A DNA stretch of 55,444 nt, taken from positions 1-55,444 of the forward strand of contig CAJTRV010000003.1 of assembly GCA_910578855.1 (NCBI GenBank), given 5' to 3'. The position numbers and the translations under genes are program-made. The DNA comes from an uncultured Bacilli bacterium (GTDB lineage: Bacteria; Bacillota_I; Bacilli_A; RF39; UBA660). Every line of letters begins with the position of its first letter. Positions within the stretch are counted from its first letter, which is position 1. Below the pieces are notes generated by a model, which was given only the letters and a program-made list of their open reading frames with translations, was not told the DNA's origin and did no database searches. This document shows positions 42,999-51,895 of this stretch, piece by piece.

Positions 42999-43019
42999 AT
43001 GTATCACCTAAACATTACA

Positions 43020-43047
43020 ATTATAGCACGACCAAGCAGATATGCAA
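43020..43047 (-). promoter_or_regulatory. Promoter of camS-gatCAB
   Basis: Minus strand TTGCAT (43042-43047), 16 bases, TATAAT (43020-43025) with an extended TGC. Confidence 0.65.
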
Positions 43048-43065
43048 AGATTCTCACATAAGAAA

Positions 43066-43099
43066 CAAGAAAAAAACAATATATAATAGAATATTGTTT
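43066..43099 (-). terminator. Terminator of the tail-anchored protein gene
   Basis: Minus strand 9-bp stem AAACAATAT / ATATTGTTT (43091-43099 and 43074-43082) then a T run. The stop codon at 43098-43100 overlaps the stem. Confidence 0.85.
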
Positions 43100-43628
43100 A
43101 GGTAAAAAAACGAGCAATAAAAGGGACACTGGCAGCAAATAAAATCAAAAAGAGAAATAACCCAATAATCAGTATCTTGCCACGATTATTATTCTTCGAA
43201 ACAACTTGCGCTTTTTGACTCTCTTCAATATCTTGTTTTAATATCTCCGAATTTAAAATAATCGTATTTTCCAGATTAGCCAATTCTGGCTTATCATCAT
43301 AGCGAACTTCTTTTAATTCTTCCCTCATCGTCTTCTTGGCCAATCGTTTCTTTGCATTCTCTTTCATATCTACTAACTTCGTCTCTGGCACAACCGGTAC
43401 CTTCGGAGCAAGTGAGTCAATTGAATATTCAAGTGTCTGAATCGTTTCCTCTACTTCACTAACACCTTGTCGTTCCTCTAAAGCTCCAACTGTATCTGTT
43501 AAGACAGGAGTGGCCTCTCGCATCGTCACTTGGCGCATCAATTTTTGGTGTTCAAACTCGACAACAAGATCATCAAGTGGTACAATCTGACGATTTTTCA
43601 TACTAGTCTGTTCTAACGTTTCCGTCAT
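43098..43628 (-). CDS. Predicted tail-anchored protein, unknown
   Basis: A 176-residue protein with a long, charged, mostly helical cytoplasmic part and a single C-terminal membrane helix (GKILIIGLFLFLILFAASVPFIARFF). No signal peptide, so it should be tail-anchored with the bulk inside the cell. Heptad-like charged stretches (KKRLAKKTMREELKEV) suggest coiled coil. Own promoter and terminator. Family not recognised. Confidence 0.7.
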   Translation of the reverse strand: MTETLEQTSMKNRQIVPLDDLVVEFEHQKLMRQVTMREATPVLTDTVGALEERQGVSEVEETIQTLEYSIDSLAPKVPVVPETKLVDMKENAKKRLAKKTMREELKEVRYDDKPELANLENTIILNSEILKQDIEESQKAQVVSKNNNRGKILIIGLFLFLILFAASVPFIARFFT

Positions 43629-43659
43629 ACTATCCCTCTTCTATTTCATTATTACCACC

Positions 43660-43687
43660 ATTATAACATGCCACGTCTAAATTGCAA
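43660..43687 (-). promoter_or_regulatory. Promoter of the tail-anchored protein gene
   Basis: Minus strand TTGCAA (43682-43687), 16 bases, TATAAT (43660-43665) with an extended TGT. Confidence 0.65.
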
Positions 43688-43695
43688 AGAGGCAA

Positions 43696-44859
43696 TTATT
43701 TTTTTATTGCTTTATTTGCACGTTGCTCTTGCACCAGCGGATCATCTACTAAAATTAATGTTTTCCCAGCTTCTGTTACTTTAATTTCATAGGTTCCAGG
43801 ATATTCCTTTAACACAACAGAATTGTAATAAAATTTAATTAATGAGGATGATGGTAAAGAAGAAATTAAATTACGATAATACGCTTGCAAGACCTGGTTT
43901 AACATACTTGATTCACCATATTTCTTCATATAAATCAGATCCACCCATTCGAATAACTGGTTTACCATTGTATCTGTAAGTCCCCGAGTTAAAATTTGTT
44001 CATCACAAGTATGGAGACAATCCCAAAATTTTTGAGTATCAGATTCACCAATTATTTCAATTAATGCCTTCCTTAACAGATCGATATTAGAAGTTGAATA
44101 TGCTTCTAGTACAAGCTCTGGTGATAATAATTCGCATAGTATTTTACAAAGCATGTAATTCTCGGTATACACGTTTATATTGTCTTGTTCAAAATAACGA
44201 AGAATACAATCATCTAAGTCATAATATTCAATGAAATTAGCATATTCGATCGTCAATAGTTGGGTCATACCCTCAGTAAAAAAACGAAATCCTCTATCTT
44301 CATGAACGGTTAAAGCATGTAGAAATTCATGAAAACTAATATCACTATCATAGGATGAATCTAAATATTGAATACAATTAGGCATTTCTAAATACTGAGC
44401 TGCAACATTTGGAAGCTTTGACTTTGTTATTTTTTGCATAATATAATTATCTGTTGTAGTCAATGTCTTTAAACGGGCATAAGCCAAATCCCAATTAAAA
44501 TAGGGATTATCTAAAATATATTGATCAAGAAAAAGAAAAATGGAAGACAACCTATCATCTAGAGCTAAGTCCGGATTTTCATAAAATACTTGCTTCAAAT
44601 AGGCAAGTTCAAGATTATCATCACTACTAACAATATGTTTAGGATCAATGCCATTTATATCAATTTTGTCGGGATTAATTACTGCTCCATCATAAGGACT
44701 ATTCTTCATTAATATCATCTCAATTGGTTTTTGAAAAAAATTACTATTATAAAAAATAGCATTTGAAATTGTCATACTAACCATACTACTGCATAAAAAA
44801 GTATTCCACATCCGATTGAATGTCGTTTTTTTTAATTGATCTTCTTTTCTTATTTTCAT
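43696..44859 (-). CDS. HExxH zinc metallopeptidase-like protein
   Basis: A 387-residue protein; the ATG at 44857-44859 follows GGAGG by 5 bases. A hydrophobic stretch near residues 18-40 (MWNTFLCSSMVSMTISNAIFY) could be a membrane anchor or signal. HEFLH (177-181) followed by a FFTEGMTQ helix with Glu196 gives an HExxH...E gluzincin-type zinc site. The rest is helical with no familiar substrate domain. It stands alone between the tail-anchored protein and mraY. Substrate unknown; peptidase activity is inferred from the motif. Confidence 0.7.
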   Translation of the reverse strand: MKIRKEDQLKKTTFNRMWNTFLCSSMVSMTISNAIFYNSNFFQKPIEMILMKNSPYDGAVINPDKIDINGIDPKHIVSSDDNLELAYLKQVFYENPDLALDDRLSSIFLFLDQYILDNPYFNWDLAYARLKTLTTTDNYIMQKITKSKLPNVAAQYLEMPNCIQYLDSSYDSDISFHEFLHALTVHEDRGFRFFTEGMTQLLTIEYANFIEYYDLDDCILRYFEQDNINVYTENYMLCKILCELLSPELVLEAYSTSNIDLLRKALIEIIGESDTQKFWDCLHTCDEQILTRGLTDTMVNQLFEWVDLIYMKKYGESSMLNQVLQAYYRNLISSLPSSSLIKFYYNSVVLKEYPGTYEIKVTEAGKTLILVDDPLVQEQRANKAIKK

Positions 44860-45049
44860 GATAACCTCCATTTTATATAGAAAACTAAATATATATAAAT
44901 AATTACTTACCAAAGATTATAACTCATAAAATAATATTTGGATACATCCTTATATTCATTTTGCAACACTTTATATCATTGAACAGTTATAAATAATTGC
45001 TATCTAACAAGATTATACATAAATTGACTAGTTTATTCAATGATGTTTA

Positions 45050-45079
45050 AAAAACAAAAAAAGTAGATCTCTCTACTTT
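45050..45079 (-). terminator. Terminator overlapping the mraY stop codon
   Basis: Minus strand 8-bp stem AAAGTAGA / TCTACTTT (45072-45079 and 45060-45067), 4-base loop, then a long T run. The mraY TAA (45078-45080) overlaps its edge. The gap from 44860 to 45049 holds nothing else clear. Confidence 0.85.
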
Positions 45080-46070
45080 AAATCCATACTCCAAAGGCAA
45101 TGGCTGCCATACTGAGAATCATTCCGACCGTCCAAAAGAGTTTTACAACATCACGTTCATCCCAGCCTAATTTTTCAAAGTGGTGGTGTAAAGGCGCCAT
45201 AATAAAGGCCTTTTTTCCAAGAAACCGAACCGATAACATCTGAATAATACATGATAATGTCTCGATCACAAACACCCCAGCCACAATTACAAGCGTAATT
45301 TCGTGATTGGTAATTACAGCAACACTAGCAAGTGTTCCACCGAGGGCAAGTGAACCTGTATCCCCCATAAACACTTTTGCCGGATGGGTATTATATAATA
45401 AGAATCCTAGTAGTGAACCAACAAGAATAAAACAAAAGATGGCAATATCAGCACTTCCTGTTACAAATTTGGAATTCCAGCTAATTAACCCAAAAGCAAG
45501 AAAAGCAATAAGCGATAAGCCTCCTGCAAGACCATCTAAGCCATCGGTTAAATTAACTGCATTACTACTCGCAACTAAAATAAATAACAAGAAAATTCCA
45601 TAAAACCAACCCATATCAATTTTAATTCCCAAAGTATGAACATCGAAAATAGGTTCTGATCCACTCTTCATAAAAATAAAGAAGAAAACAAGGGCGATAA
45701 ATAGTTGCCCAAATAGTTTTTGAATCTCGGTTAATCCTTCATTGTGTGCCCGCTTGATACTAAGATAGTCATCCAAAAATCCTAGCACCCCATACAACAC
45801 AAAGACAAGAATTACGATAAATAAGTTTTCTGAAAACTCCATTTTTCCCATAAATAGTAAAATAAGAACTGTTAAAATAGTCGGAATAATAAAGATTAAA
45901 CCACCCATTGTTGGCGTTCCATCTTTTTCCTTGTGGTTCTTACTTAAGAAAATACTAACTCGTTGTTTGATCTTCATTCGTTTTAATAATGGGATTAAAA
46001 TCAGTCCTGTTGCGACCGACAGCATAAACCCAATCATCATCGCTAATATAGCTTTCGCTAAAATTAACAT
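45078..46070 (-). CDS. mraY: Phospho-N-acetylmuramoyl-pentapeptide transferase
   Basis: Membrane enzyme that makes lipid I from UDP-MurNAc-pentapeptide and undecaprenyl phosphate. 330 residues, about ten membrane helices. Motifs: KDGTPTMGGLIF, LGFLDDYLSIK, NAVNLTDGLDGLAGG, the MGDTGSLALGG motif and APLHHHFEKLGW. It is co-transcribed 13 bases after the first murE. Confidence 0.98.
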   Translation of the reverse strand: MLILAKAILAMMIGFMLSVATGLILIPLLKRMKIKQRVSIFLSKNHKEKDGTPTMGGLIFIIPTILTVLILLFMGKMEFSENLFIVILVFVLYGVLGFLDDYLSIKRAHNEGLTEIQKLFGQLFIALVFFFIFMKSGSEPIFDVHTLGIKIDMGWFYGIFLLFILVASSNAVNLTDGLDGLAGGLSLIAFLAFGLISWNSKFVTGSADIAIFCFILVGSLLGFLLYNTHPAKVFMGDTGSLALGGTLASVAVITNHEITLVIVAGVFVIETLSCIIQMLSVRFLGKKAFIMAPLHHHFEKLGWDERDVVKLFWTVGMILSMAAIAFGVWI

Positions 46071-46083
46071 ACTATCACCTCTA

Positions 46084-47424
46084 TTATTTTATTAAATCTT
46101 GAATTATTTCGGCATCGCTAAAATGAATTTTATTTCCTTTAATTAGCTGATATGCTTCATGCCCTTTTCCAAGTACTAACAGTATATCATTTTTTTCACA
46201 CATTTGTATACCCCGAGAGATCGCAATTGCGCGATTTTCTTCGATTTCATAATTGGAATTGTCAAGTGTAGACACCATATCGTGAATAATCTCTTTCGGT
46301 TCTTCATTCCGCGGGTTATCACTGGTAAAAATCACATTTGTCGATAAATCAGTGGCTATTTTAGCCATAATTGGTCGTTTCGTTTTATCACGATTTCCAC
46401 CACATCCTAAGACTGTATATAGATGATGATGTGTTATCTCTTGAAAAGCTGAAATAATATTACTGACCGCATCTGGTGTATGTGCATAATCGACAACAAT
46501 GATGTTTTCTTGATAAGGAATCATTTCCATGCGACCAGTTGGAGCCTGTAATGATTCAATAATAGTGACAATTTTTGCTTCTGGAACTTGTAATTTTTTT
46601 AATAAAACAATCACCACAAGGACATTATATAAATTATGTTTTCCAATTAAAGTCGTATGATAAGTTGTTCCATCTATCGTAAACTGACTACCATGAATAT
46701 CAATCTTGTAGTCACAAAGACGATAATCTCCATCTGTTAACCCATATGTAATAGTATTATTATGTACTAAAAAGAACGATTTATAATCATCATCTGCATT
46801 GACAAGAGCTAGACCATTATATTTTAAATGATAAAATAATTTTTGCTTGGCTAATGCATAACTTTTCATATCTAGATGATAATCCAAATGATCTTTGGTC
46901 AGATTACTAAAGATTGCTACATCAAATTCTAAGTCACCAATCCGATTCATATCTAACGCATGGCTACTTACTTCCATAATGACATACTGACAGTCCTCCT
47001 TCTGACAAGTAAGTAACATTTCATATAATTCTAAAATATCCGGTGTTGTATTTTGTAATTCTTCCACTAAATCATCGATATAAAATCCAATCGTTCCAAT
47101 ATAGGCACATTTTATTCCGAGACTTCGAAGTGCTTGATAGATCAAAAAACAGGTTGTCGTTTTTCCATTGGTTCCTGTCATTCCAATTAATTTTAATGAT
47201 TTTAACTGTTCTTGATAAGTTTCCTTCAAATACTTTGTTAAATATTCCCTAGTATCTTTGACAATCAAGGTATCAACTTCATAAGTACCATGTTCAGCCA
47301 CGATCCTTTTGGCACCACGTGCAATCGCATCAGCAATATAATCATGGCCATCAGATAAAAACCCCCGCATAGCCACAAACGTATCGCCATAAGTCACCTT
47401 TCTAGAATCATACTTTATATCCAT
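46084..47424 (-). CDS. murE: UDP-MurNAc-dipeptide:diamino acid ligase (MurE, DNPR type)
   Basis: Adds the third amino acid to UDP-MurNAc-L-Ala-D-Glu. 446 residues; ATG at 47422-47424 after AGAGGTG. Motifs: DSRKVTYGDTFVA, ATP loop GMTGTNGKTTT, TTPDILELYEML, MEVSSHALD and YALAKQKLF (carbamylated Lys region). The substrate-selectivity motif is DNPR (369-372), the form associated with meso-diaminopimelate. A second MurE with a different motif lies 1 kb away. It is transcribed with mraY and divergent from vanY. Confidence 0.93.
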   Translation of the reverse strand: MDIKYDSRKVTYGDTFVAMRGFLSDGHDYIADAIARGAKRIVAEHGTYEVDTLIVKDTREYLTKYLKETYQEQLKSLKLIGMTGTNGKTTTCFLIYQALRSLGIKCAYIGTIGFYIDDLVEELQNTTPDILELYEMLLTCQKEDCQYVIMEVSSHALDMNRIGDLEFDVAIFSNLTKDHLDYHLDMKSYALAKQKLFYHLKYNGLALVNADDDYKSFFLVHNNTITYGLTDGDYRLCDYKIDIHGSQFTIDGTTYHTTLIGKHNLYNVLVVIVLLKKLQVPEAKIVTIIESLQAPTGRMEMIPYQENIIVVDYAHTPDAVSNIISAFQEITHHHLYTVLGCGGNRDKTKRPIMAKIATDLSTNVIFTSDNPRNEEPKEIIHDMVSTLDNSNYEIEENRAIAISRGIQMCEKNDILLVLGKGHEAYQLIKGNKIHFSDAEIIQDLIK

Positions 47425-47469
47425 AAAAACACCTCTACAGTAATTTATGACAAAAATACATTTCGGTGA

Positions 47470-47498
47470 TTGCACCACTTCATAATATCTGTTATGAT
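47470..47498 (+). promoter_or_regulatory. Promoter of vanY
   Basis: Plus strand TTGCAC (47470-47475), 17 bases, TATGAT (47493-47498). Confidence 0.6.
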
Positions 47499-47513
47499 AA
47501 ATAAGGTGAAGTT

Positions 47514-48455
47514 ATGAAACGAAAACGTGCATTACGGCGAAAGAAAATCCGTATTATTATTCTAATGATTGTCCTAATCGTAATTGGTATCTATGGGTAT
47601 CACTATACCAATCAAGATTCTTACCAGTTAGCAAAAATCGGCTACCAAACAAAAGAAATCAATGATCTTCTCAAACTAGATCATGATAAAATTGCGGTTG
47701 CTTTAAAACACGATTATCACACCCATATTCCTGCCTTATTAAAAGAACAATACGTCATTCCAGCGTATCTAGATCGTTATCTTAACTATCAAAAGAAACA
47801 TCCAGAACTCTCCATGGCAATGGTCGTAACTATGGTCAACGTAAATCGGGATCGAGATTATTATCAACAACCAAAGAAAACTGATACCAAGAAGCAAACA
47901 ATAATGTTGGTAAATAAATACTATGCCCTCACTAATGATTATACACCTCAAAATTTGGTAACTATTAGTAATCAATATTCCTATGGAGAAAATGCTGTCA
48001 TCAAAGAAGTATATGATCACTATATGGATATGTATCAAGCCGCCAAACAACAGGGCCTAAACTTGATCGTCACTTCTTCTTATCGTGACTATGAATACCA
48101 AGATGAACTTTGGAAACATTACAAAGCCCAACAAGGACAAGCCTGGGCTGACAGTATCTCTGCTAGACCTGGACACTCCGAACATCAAACAGGCCTTACA
48201 CTTGATATCGCAACTTATGGAAGTGTATTTAATGATTTTACCGATACAGAGGAATTCAAATGGATGCAGGAACATGCCCACCAATATGGCTTTATTCTCC
48301 GTTATCCTGAAGGCAAAGAAGAAATTACGGGATATGACTATGAGTCATGGCACTACCGTTATGTCGGCGTTGATGTTGCCACTAAAATAAAAGAATTAAA
48401 GATTACCTTTGATGAATACTATGCTTACTATATTGAACATAATAAAAATTCATAA
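47514..48455 (+). CDS. VanY-type D,D-carboxypeptidase (peptidase M15B)
   Basis: A 313-residue protein with an N-terminal membrane anchor (IRIIILMIVLIVIGIYGYHY) and a C-terminal M15B domain. It shows SSYRDYEYQDELW, the zinc ligands in RPGHSEHQTGLTLDI, and ESWHYRYVG with the last zinc His. It would trim D-Ala from stem peptides outside the cell. AAGGTG lies 5 bases before the ATG. It is the only plus-strand gene between two murE paralogues and ends against murE2 with a shared terminator. Antibiotic resistance is not implied; no vanH, vanA or vanX is nearby. Confidence 0.9.
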   Translation: MKRKRALRRKKIRIIILMIVLIVIGIYGYHYTNQDSYQLAKIGYQTKEINDLLKLDHDKIAVALKHDYHTHIPALLKEQYVIPAYLDRYLNYQKKHPELSMAMVVTMVNVNRDRDYYQQPKKTDTKKQTIMLVNKYYALTNDYTPQNLVTISNQYSYGENAVIKEVYDHYMDMYQAAKQQGLNLIVTSSYRDYEYQDELWKHYKAQQGQAWADSISARPGHSEHQTGLTLDIATYGSVFNDFTDTEEFKWMQEHAHQYGFILRYPEGKEEITGYDYESWHYRYVGVDVATKIKELKITFDEYYAYYIEHNKNS

Positions 48456-48477
48456 TCAATCGTTATGAATTTTTATT
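48441..48477. terminator. Bidirectional terminator shared by vanY and murE2
   Basis: A perfect 15-bp inverted repeat (48441-48455 and 48463-48477) with a 7-base loop and T runs on both sides. The two convergent genes end on adjacent bases (48455 and 48456). The vanY stop lies in one arm and the murE2 stop in the loop. Confidence 0.9.
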
Positions 48478-49847
48478 TGCTCTAAATACTTTAAAATTTC
48501 TTGTTTATCATTAAAGGGAATTCGTTGATCCCGAAATAGAATTACTTCTTCATGACCTTTTCCTAAAACCAATAAAATATCTTCATCTTTTAACAAATCG
48601 ATTCCCCGATGAATGGCTTTGGCGCGATCTAAAATCACCTCATAATTGGTCTGTTCTAACCCTTCAATCATATCGTCGACTACTTGTTTGGGATCTTCAT
48701 AATGAGGATCATCAATCGTAATAATCATATGATCAGTTAAATCAGATACAATTTTTGTCATAATCGGTCGTTTCAAACGATCCCGATCTCCAGTACAACC
48801 AAAGACAACGTAGATATGTTTAGGATTTACTTGATGCATCGTATCTAAAATCTTCTTGATCGCATCAGCGGTATGTGCATAATCGACAATAATACTATTA
48901 CTTCCATAGGCAACCGTATCCATTCTACCATCTGGCATCTTTAATTTACGAACCATTTTTTTAATATCAGTAATCGTATAACCCAGTTCTAACAAAATTG
49001 TAATGATCGACAGTAAATTATAAATGTTATATTCACCAATCAAACTAGTCTCAATCTTTTCCACCATACCATTTGAACGCAAGGTAAACTTTGATCCGGT
49101 ACTGGTCATTTGAATATCAGAAGCCTGATAATCACCACCAGTAAGTCCATACGTAATATTTTTATTATTCTCTAATAGGTAATAATCTCTATACTGATCA
49201 TCATAATTAACAACAGCTACCCCACCTGGTTTTAATTTATAAAATAATTTTTGTTTAGCAAGTGCATAATTTCCCATTGTCTTATGAAAATCCAAATGAT
49301 CTTGAGTTAGATTCGTAAACATAGCTATATCAAAAGTAAAGCCTTCGACCCGTCGATTGCGATCGTCTAATCCTTGACTACTTACTTCCATGATGACATA
49401 CTCACATCCTACTTCATAAGCATGTAACATAAATTCATATAATTCTAGGACATCTGGAGTCGTATTGGGTAAAGACTGAATTTTCTTTCCGATATAAAAT
49501 CCTAATGTGCCAATATAAGCCGTTTTTACACCCGTTTGATTCAATAGATTATGAAGTAAATTTGCACATGTCGTTTTCCCATTCGTTCCCGTAATACCAA
49601 TGATTTTCATCTTTGATAAATATTGATTATAATGCTGTTTCAAGTAATCAATTAAATATTGTTTTGAATCTTCAACGACAACAGTATCAACAGTATAATC
49701 ATTGTCTCGTTCACAGACAACTGTCCCAGCTCCATTTTCTATGGCCTTTTGAATAAAATCATGCCCATCAACTGTATATCCCTTAAGAGCTACAAAAATA
49801 TCGCCATCTTCTACCTTTCGCGAATCTGTTTTTATCTTTAATTTCAC
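48456..49847 (-). CDS. Second MurE-family ligase (DDPH type)
   Basis: A 463-residue MurE paralogue. GTG start at 49845-49847 after AAAGGAT. It keeps DSRKVEDGDIFVA, GITGTNGKTTC, TTPDVLELYEFM and the carbamylated-Lys region YALAKQKLF. The selectivity motif is DDPH (379-382) rather than DNPR, and the SSHAL segment is SSQGL. Lysine-adding MurE enzymes carry DNPA or DDPN here, so this one probably accepts something other than diaminopimelate, perhaps lysine or ornithine. It could also be spore- or stage-specific, because the SpoVA genes are directly upstream. Confidence 0.88.
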   Translation of the reverse strand: MKLKIKTDSRKVEDGDIFVALKGYTVDGHDFIQKAIENGAGTVVCERDNDYTVDTVVVEDSKQYLIDYLKQHYNQYLSKMKIIGITGTNGKTTCANLLHNLLNQTGVKTAYIGTLGFYIGKKIQSLPNTTPDVLELYEFMLHAYEVGCEYVIMEVSSQGLDDRNRRVEGFTFDIAMFTNLTQDHLDFHKTMGNYALAKQKLFYKLKPGGVAVVNYDDQYRDYYLLENNKNITYGLTGGDYQASDIQMTSTGSKFTLRSNGMVEKIETSLIGEYNIYNLLSIITILLELGYTITDIKKMVRKLKMPDGRMDTVAYGSNSIIVDYAHTADAIKKILDTMHQVNPKHIYVVFGCTGDRDRLKRPIMTKIVSDLTDHMIITIDDPHYEDPKQVVDDMIEGLEQTNYEVILDRAKAIHRGIDLLKDEDILLVLGKGHEEVILFRDQRIPFNDKQEILKYLEQIKIHND

Positions 49848-49919
49848 AATATCTCATCCTTTATTACATTATGTTCCTTTTGGAAGTTCGTATCCATTAT
49901 AACACATTTTTATTAAATT

Positions 49920-49954
49920 TTATAAAAACAGAACAAAAAGATTGTTCCGTTTTT
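49920..49954 (-). terminator. Terminator of the spoVA operon
   Basis: Minus strand 12-bp imperfect stem (49943-49954 and 49924-49935) followed by TATAAAATTT. Confidence 0.7.
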
Positions 49955-49974
49955 GTAAATAATCCCCCTACTAA

Positions 49975-50325
49975 CTAATCTTTTGGTTGAAATAAGAGCG
50001 ATAGAAAGAATGAAAAGACAATGGCTGAAATAATTCCTGCTGAAGTTAAGTCAAACATTCCCATTAACAATCCCATAACCCCGAAATCTGCTGCTTTTTG
50101 TAACGCGCCATGTATCAGAGAATGTCCAAAACTTGTAATCGGTACTAAGGCTCCACCACCAGCCCATAAAATAATCTTATCATAGATACCAAAGGCATCT
50201 AGGGCTGCTCCTAGGCAAACAAAAATCGTTGTCACATGTCCTGGAGTTAATTTCGTATTATCTAAGATAATCTGTCCTAATAGACAGACAAAACCACAAA
50301 ATAGAAACGCATTTACATAGATCAT
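49975..50325 (-). CDS. spoVAE: Stage V sporulation protein AE (SpoVAE-b type)
   Basis: A 116-residue membrane protein with the SpoVAE pattern LTPGHVTTIFVCLGAALDAFGIYDKI and GGALVPITSFGHSLIHGALQKA. SpoVA proteins form the channel that moves dipicolinic acid into the forespore and out on germination. Its start overlaps spoVAD by 4 bases (ATGA). The set here is C-D-E only. Confidence 0.93.
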   Translation of the reverse strand: MIYVNAFLFCGFVCLLGQIILDNTKLTPGHVTTIFVCLGAALDAFGIYDKIILWAGGGALVPITSFGHSLIHGALQKAADFGVMGLLMGMFDLTSAGIISAIVFSFFLSLLFQPKD

Positions 50326-51311
50326 TCGACAACCTCCAAACTAATCGCATGTGCGATACTAGGGATTGATAATTTTTGATTTACCATCGAAGGTGACATT
50401 AATGCCCCAGTGGCAACGAGAAGCACTCGTTTATATTCTCCTTTTCGCATCTTATCAAAAATATAGCTATAGGCAACTAGTGGAAGACAAGCAGGGCCAC
50501 TTCCTCCAGCATAATGTTCTTTATTATTAGGATCATAGATCATACAAGCCGAATCATCATAATGTTTTAAATTGATATTATATTCGGTCATCATATATTC
50601 TTTTAAAATTTCCTTCCCATAAATCCCCAAATCACCAGTTAAAACAAGATCATAGTAACCAATTTCCCGCTTCGTATCCATGAGATGCCGGTATATTGTC
50701 TCTGCCGCTGCTGGTGCCATCACAGCTCCCATATGGTAAGCATCTTTAATGCCCATATCTTTTACAATCCCAACAGTTCCACTGTCGACTTTAATTCCAC
50801 TTTTATGATACGTCAAGTAACTACTTGCTGCACCGGTAGCCGTAAACGTCGTCGTCTTTGGTTTCGGTCCCCCATATTCCACCGGATAACGGAATTGTTT
50901 TTCAGCGGCATTGTTATGACTTGAAGCTGTACAAATACAATTTTTAATGCTCTTCGCTTCGATCATGTTAGCAGCAATAATTAAGCCTTCCATACTTGTT
51001 GCACAGGCACTATAGATTCCCAAAAAAGGGATCCCAAGACTTGATGCTGCATAATTAGACGCTACTGTTTGATTCAACAAATCACCTGATATGTGAAGAT
51101 CAATATCAAATTTGGTTTTCCCAATCTTATTCAAGACTACATCAACACTATCTTCAATTAACTTAGACTCTGCCTGTTCCCAGGTTGGTTTCCCCATATA
51201 AAAGTTTTCATAAGTTTTATCATAATAACTATTGAATGGTCCTTTTTTTTCATAGGGACCTGCTACTGTTCCTACTTCATTGATATATACATTTTTATAT
51301 TGAAATGTCAT
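50322..51311 (-). CDS. spoVAD: Stage V sporulation protein AD
   Basis: A 329-residue thiolase-fold protein of the SpoVA complex, which binds dipicolinic acid. Motifs: GPYEKKGPFNSYYD near the N-terminus, GIYSACATSMEGLI with the thiolase-like Cys, TASSHNNAAEKQFRYPVEYGGPKPKTTTFTATGAASS, and GSGPACLPLVAY. It is between spoVAC and spoVAE in standard order. Confidence 0.96.
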   Translation of the reverse strand: MTFQYKNVYINEVGTVAGPYEKKGPFNSYYDKTYENFYMGKPTWEQAESKLIEDSVDVVLNKIGKTKFDIDLHISGDLLNQTVASNYAASSLGIPFLGIYSACATSMEGLIIAANMIEAKSIKNCICTASSHNNAAEKQFRYPVEYGGPKPKTTTFTATGAASSYLTYHKSGIKVDSGTVGIVKDMGIKDAYHMGAVMAPAAAETIYRHLMDTKREIGYYDLVLTGDLGIYGKEILKEYMMTEYNINLKHYDDSACMIYDPNNKEHYAGGSGPACLPLVAYSYIFDKMRKGEYKRVLLVATGALMSPSMVNQKLSIPSIAHAISLEVVE

Positions 51312-51314
51312 TGT

Positions 51315-51755
51315 CTAACCTCCAAATATCATAAATCTTATGAAACCAAACACATAAGCACTTACGACTCCAAAAATAATTACTGATCCAGCCAACTTTA
51401 ACATATTGGCGCCAATTCCGGTTACCATTCCCTCTTTACGATACTCTAAAGCCGCACTCATCATCGCATGGGCAAAACCAGTAATCGGAACAATAAGACC
51501 AGCCTTGGCAAAATTAACCCATTTATCAAAGAAACCGAAACAAGTGAGTAAACACCCTACAAAAATGAGTGTTATAATCATCATACCGCTCGCCTCTGTT
51601 GCGGGAATGTGAAACTGGTAAGAATAAAAATCCATTAGTAGTTGTCCAATTACACCAACCAAACCTCCAGTAATAAAAGCAAGCATTCCGTTATAAAGAC
51701 GATTTTCTTTTGGTGTATGTCGCTTTACGAGATCACCATATTTATTTTTATCCAT
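51315..51755 (-). CDS. spoVAC: Stage V sporulation protein AC
   Basis: A 146-residue membrane protein of the SpoVA channel; in B. subtilis it acts as a mechanosensitive channel. About four to five hydrophobic helices, with KRHTPKENRLYNGMLAFITGGLVGVIGQLL and AGLIVPITGFAHAMMSAALEY. The ATG at 51753-51755 follows AGGTG by 6 bases. First gene of spoVAC-D-E; spoVAA and spoVAB of B. subtilis are missing. A SigG-like promoter lies directly upstream. Confidence 0.95.
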   Translation of the reverse strand: MDKNKYGDLVKRHTPKENRLYNGMLAFITGGLVGVIGQLLMDFYSYQFHIPATEASGMMIITLIFVGCLLTCFGFFDKWVNFAKAGLIVPITGFAHAMMSAALEYRKEGMVTGIGANMLKLAGSVIIFGVVSAYVFGFIRFMIFGG

Positions 51756-51770
51756 ATCATCACCTAGTTG

Positions 51771-51799
51771 TATTATGGAAATGTTTCGCAATTTTATAC
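51771..51799 (-). promoter_or_regulatory. SigG-like promoter of spoVACDE
   Basis: Minus strand GTATA (51795-51799), 17 bases, CATAATA (51771-51777), matching the GHATR / CATNNTA pattern of B. subtilis SigG promoters. The start of transcription would be only a few bases from the ribosome site, so the leader would be very short. Confidence 0.45.
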
Positions 51800-51895
51800 A
51801 AAAAAAGCAAAATAATCATTGAAATATTGACTATCCGCTCATGGTTTATGTTTCTTCAAAACGAAATATTTTACACTAATATTGGAGATGAAATT

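Noticed and set aside
47514..48455. Vancomycin-resistance cassette around the VanY-type gene
   Set aside because: There is no vanH, ligase, vanX or two-component system nearby. M15B carboxypeptidases are common housekeeping wall enzymes.
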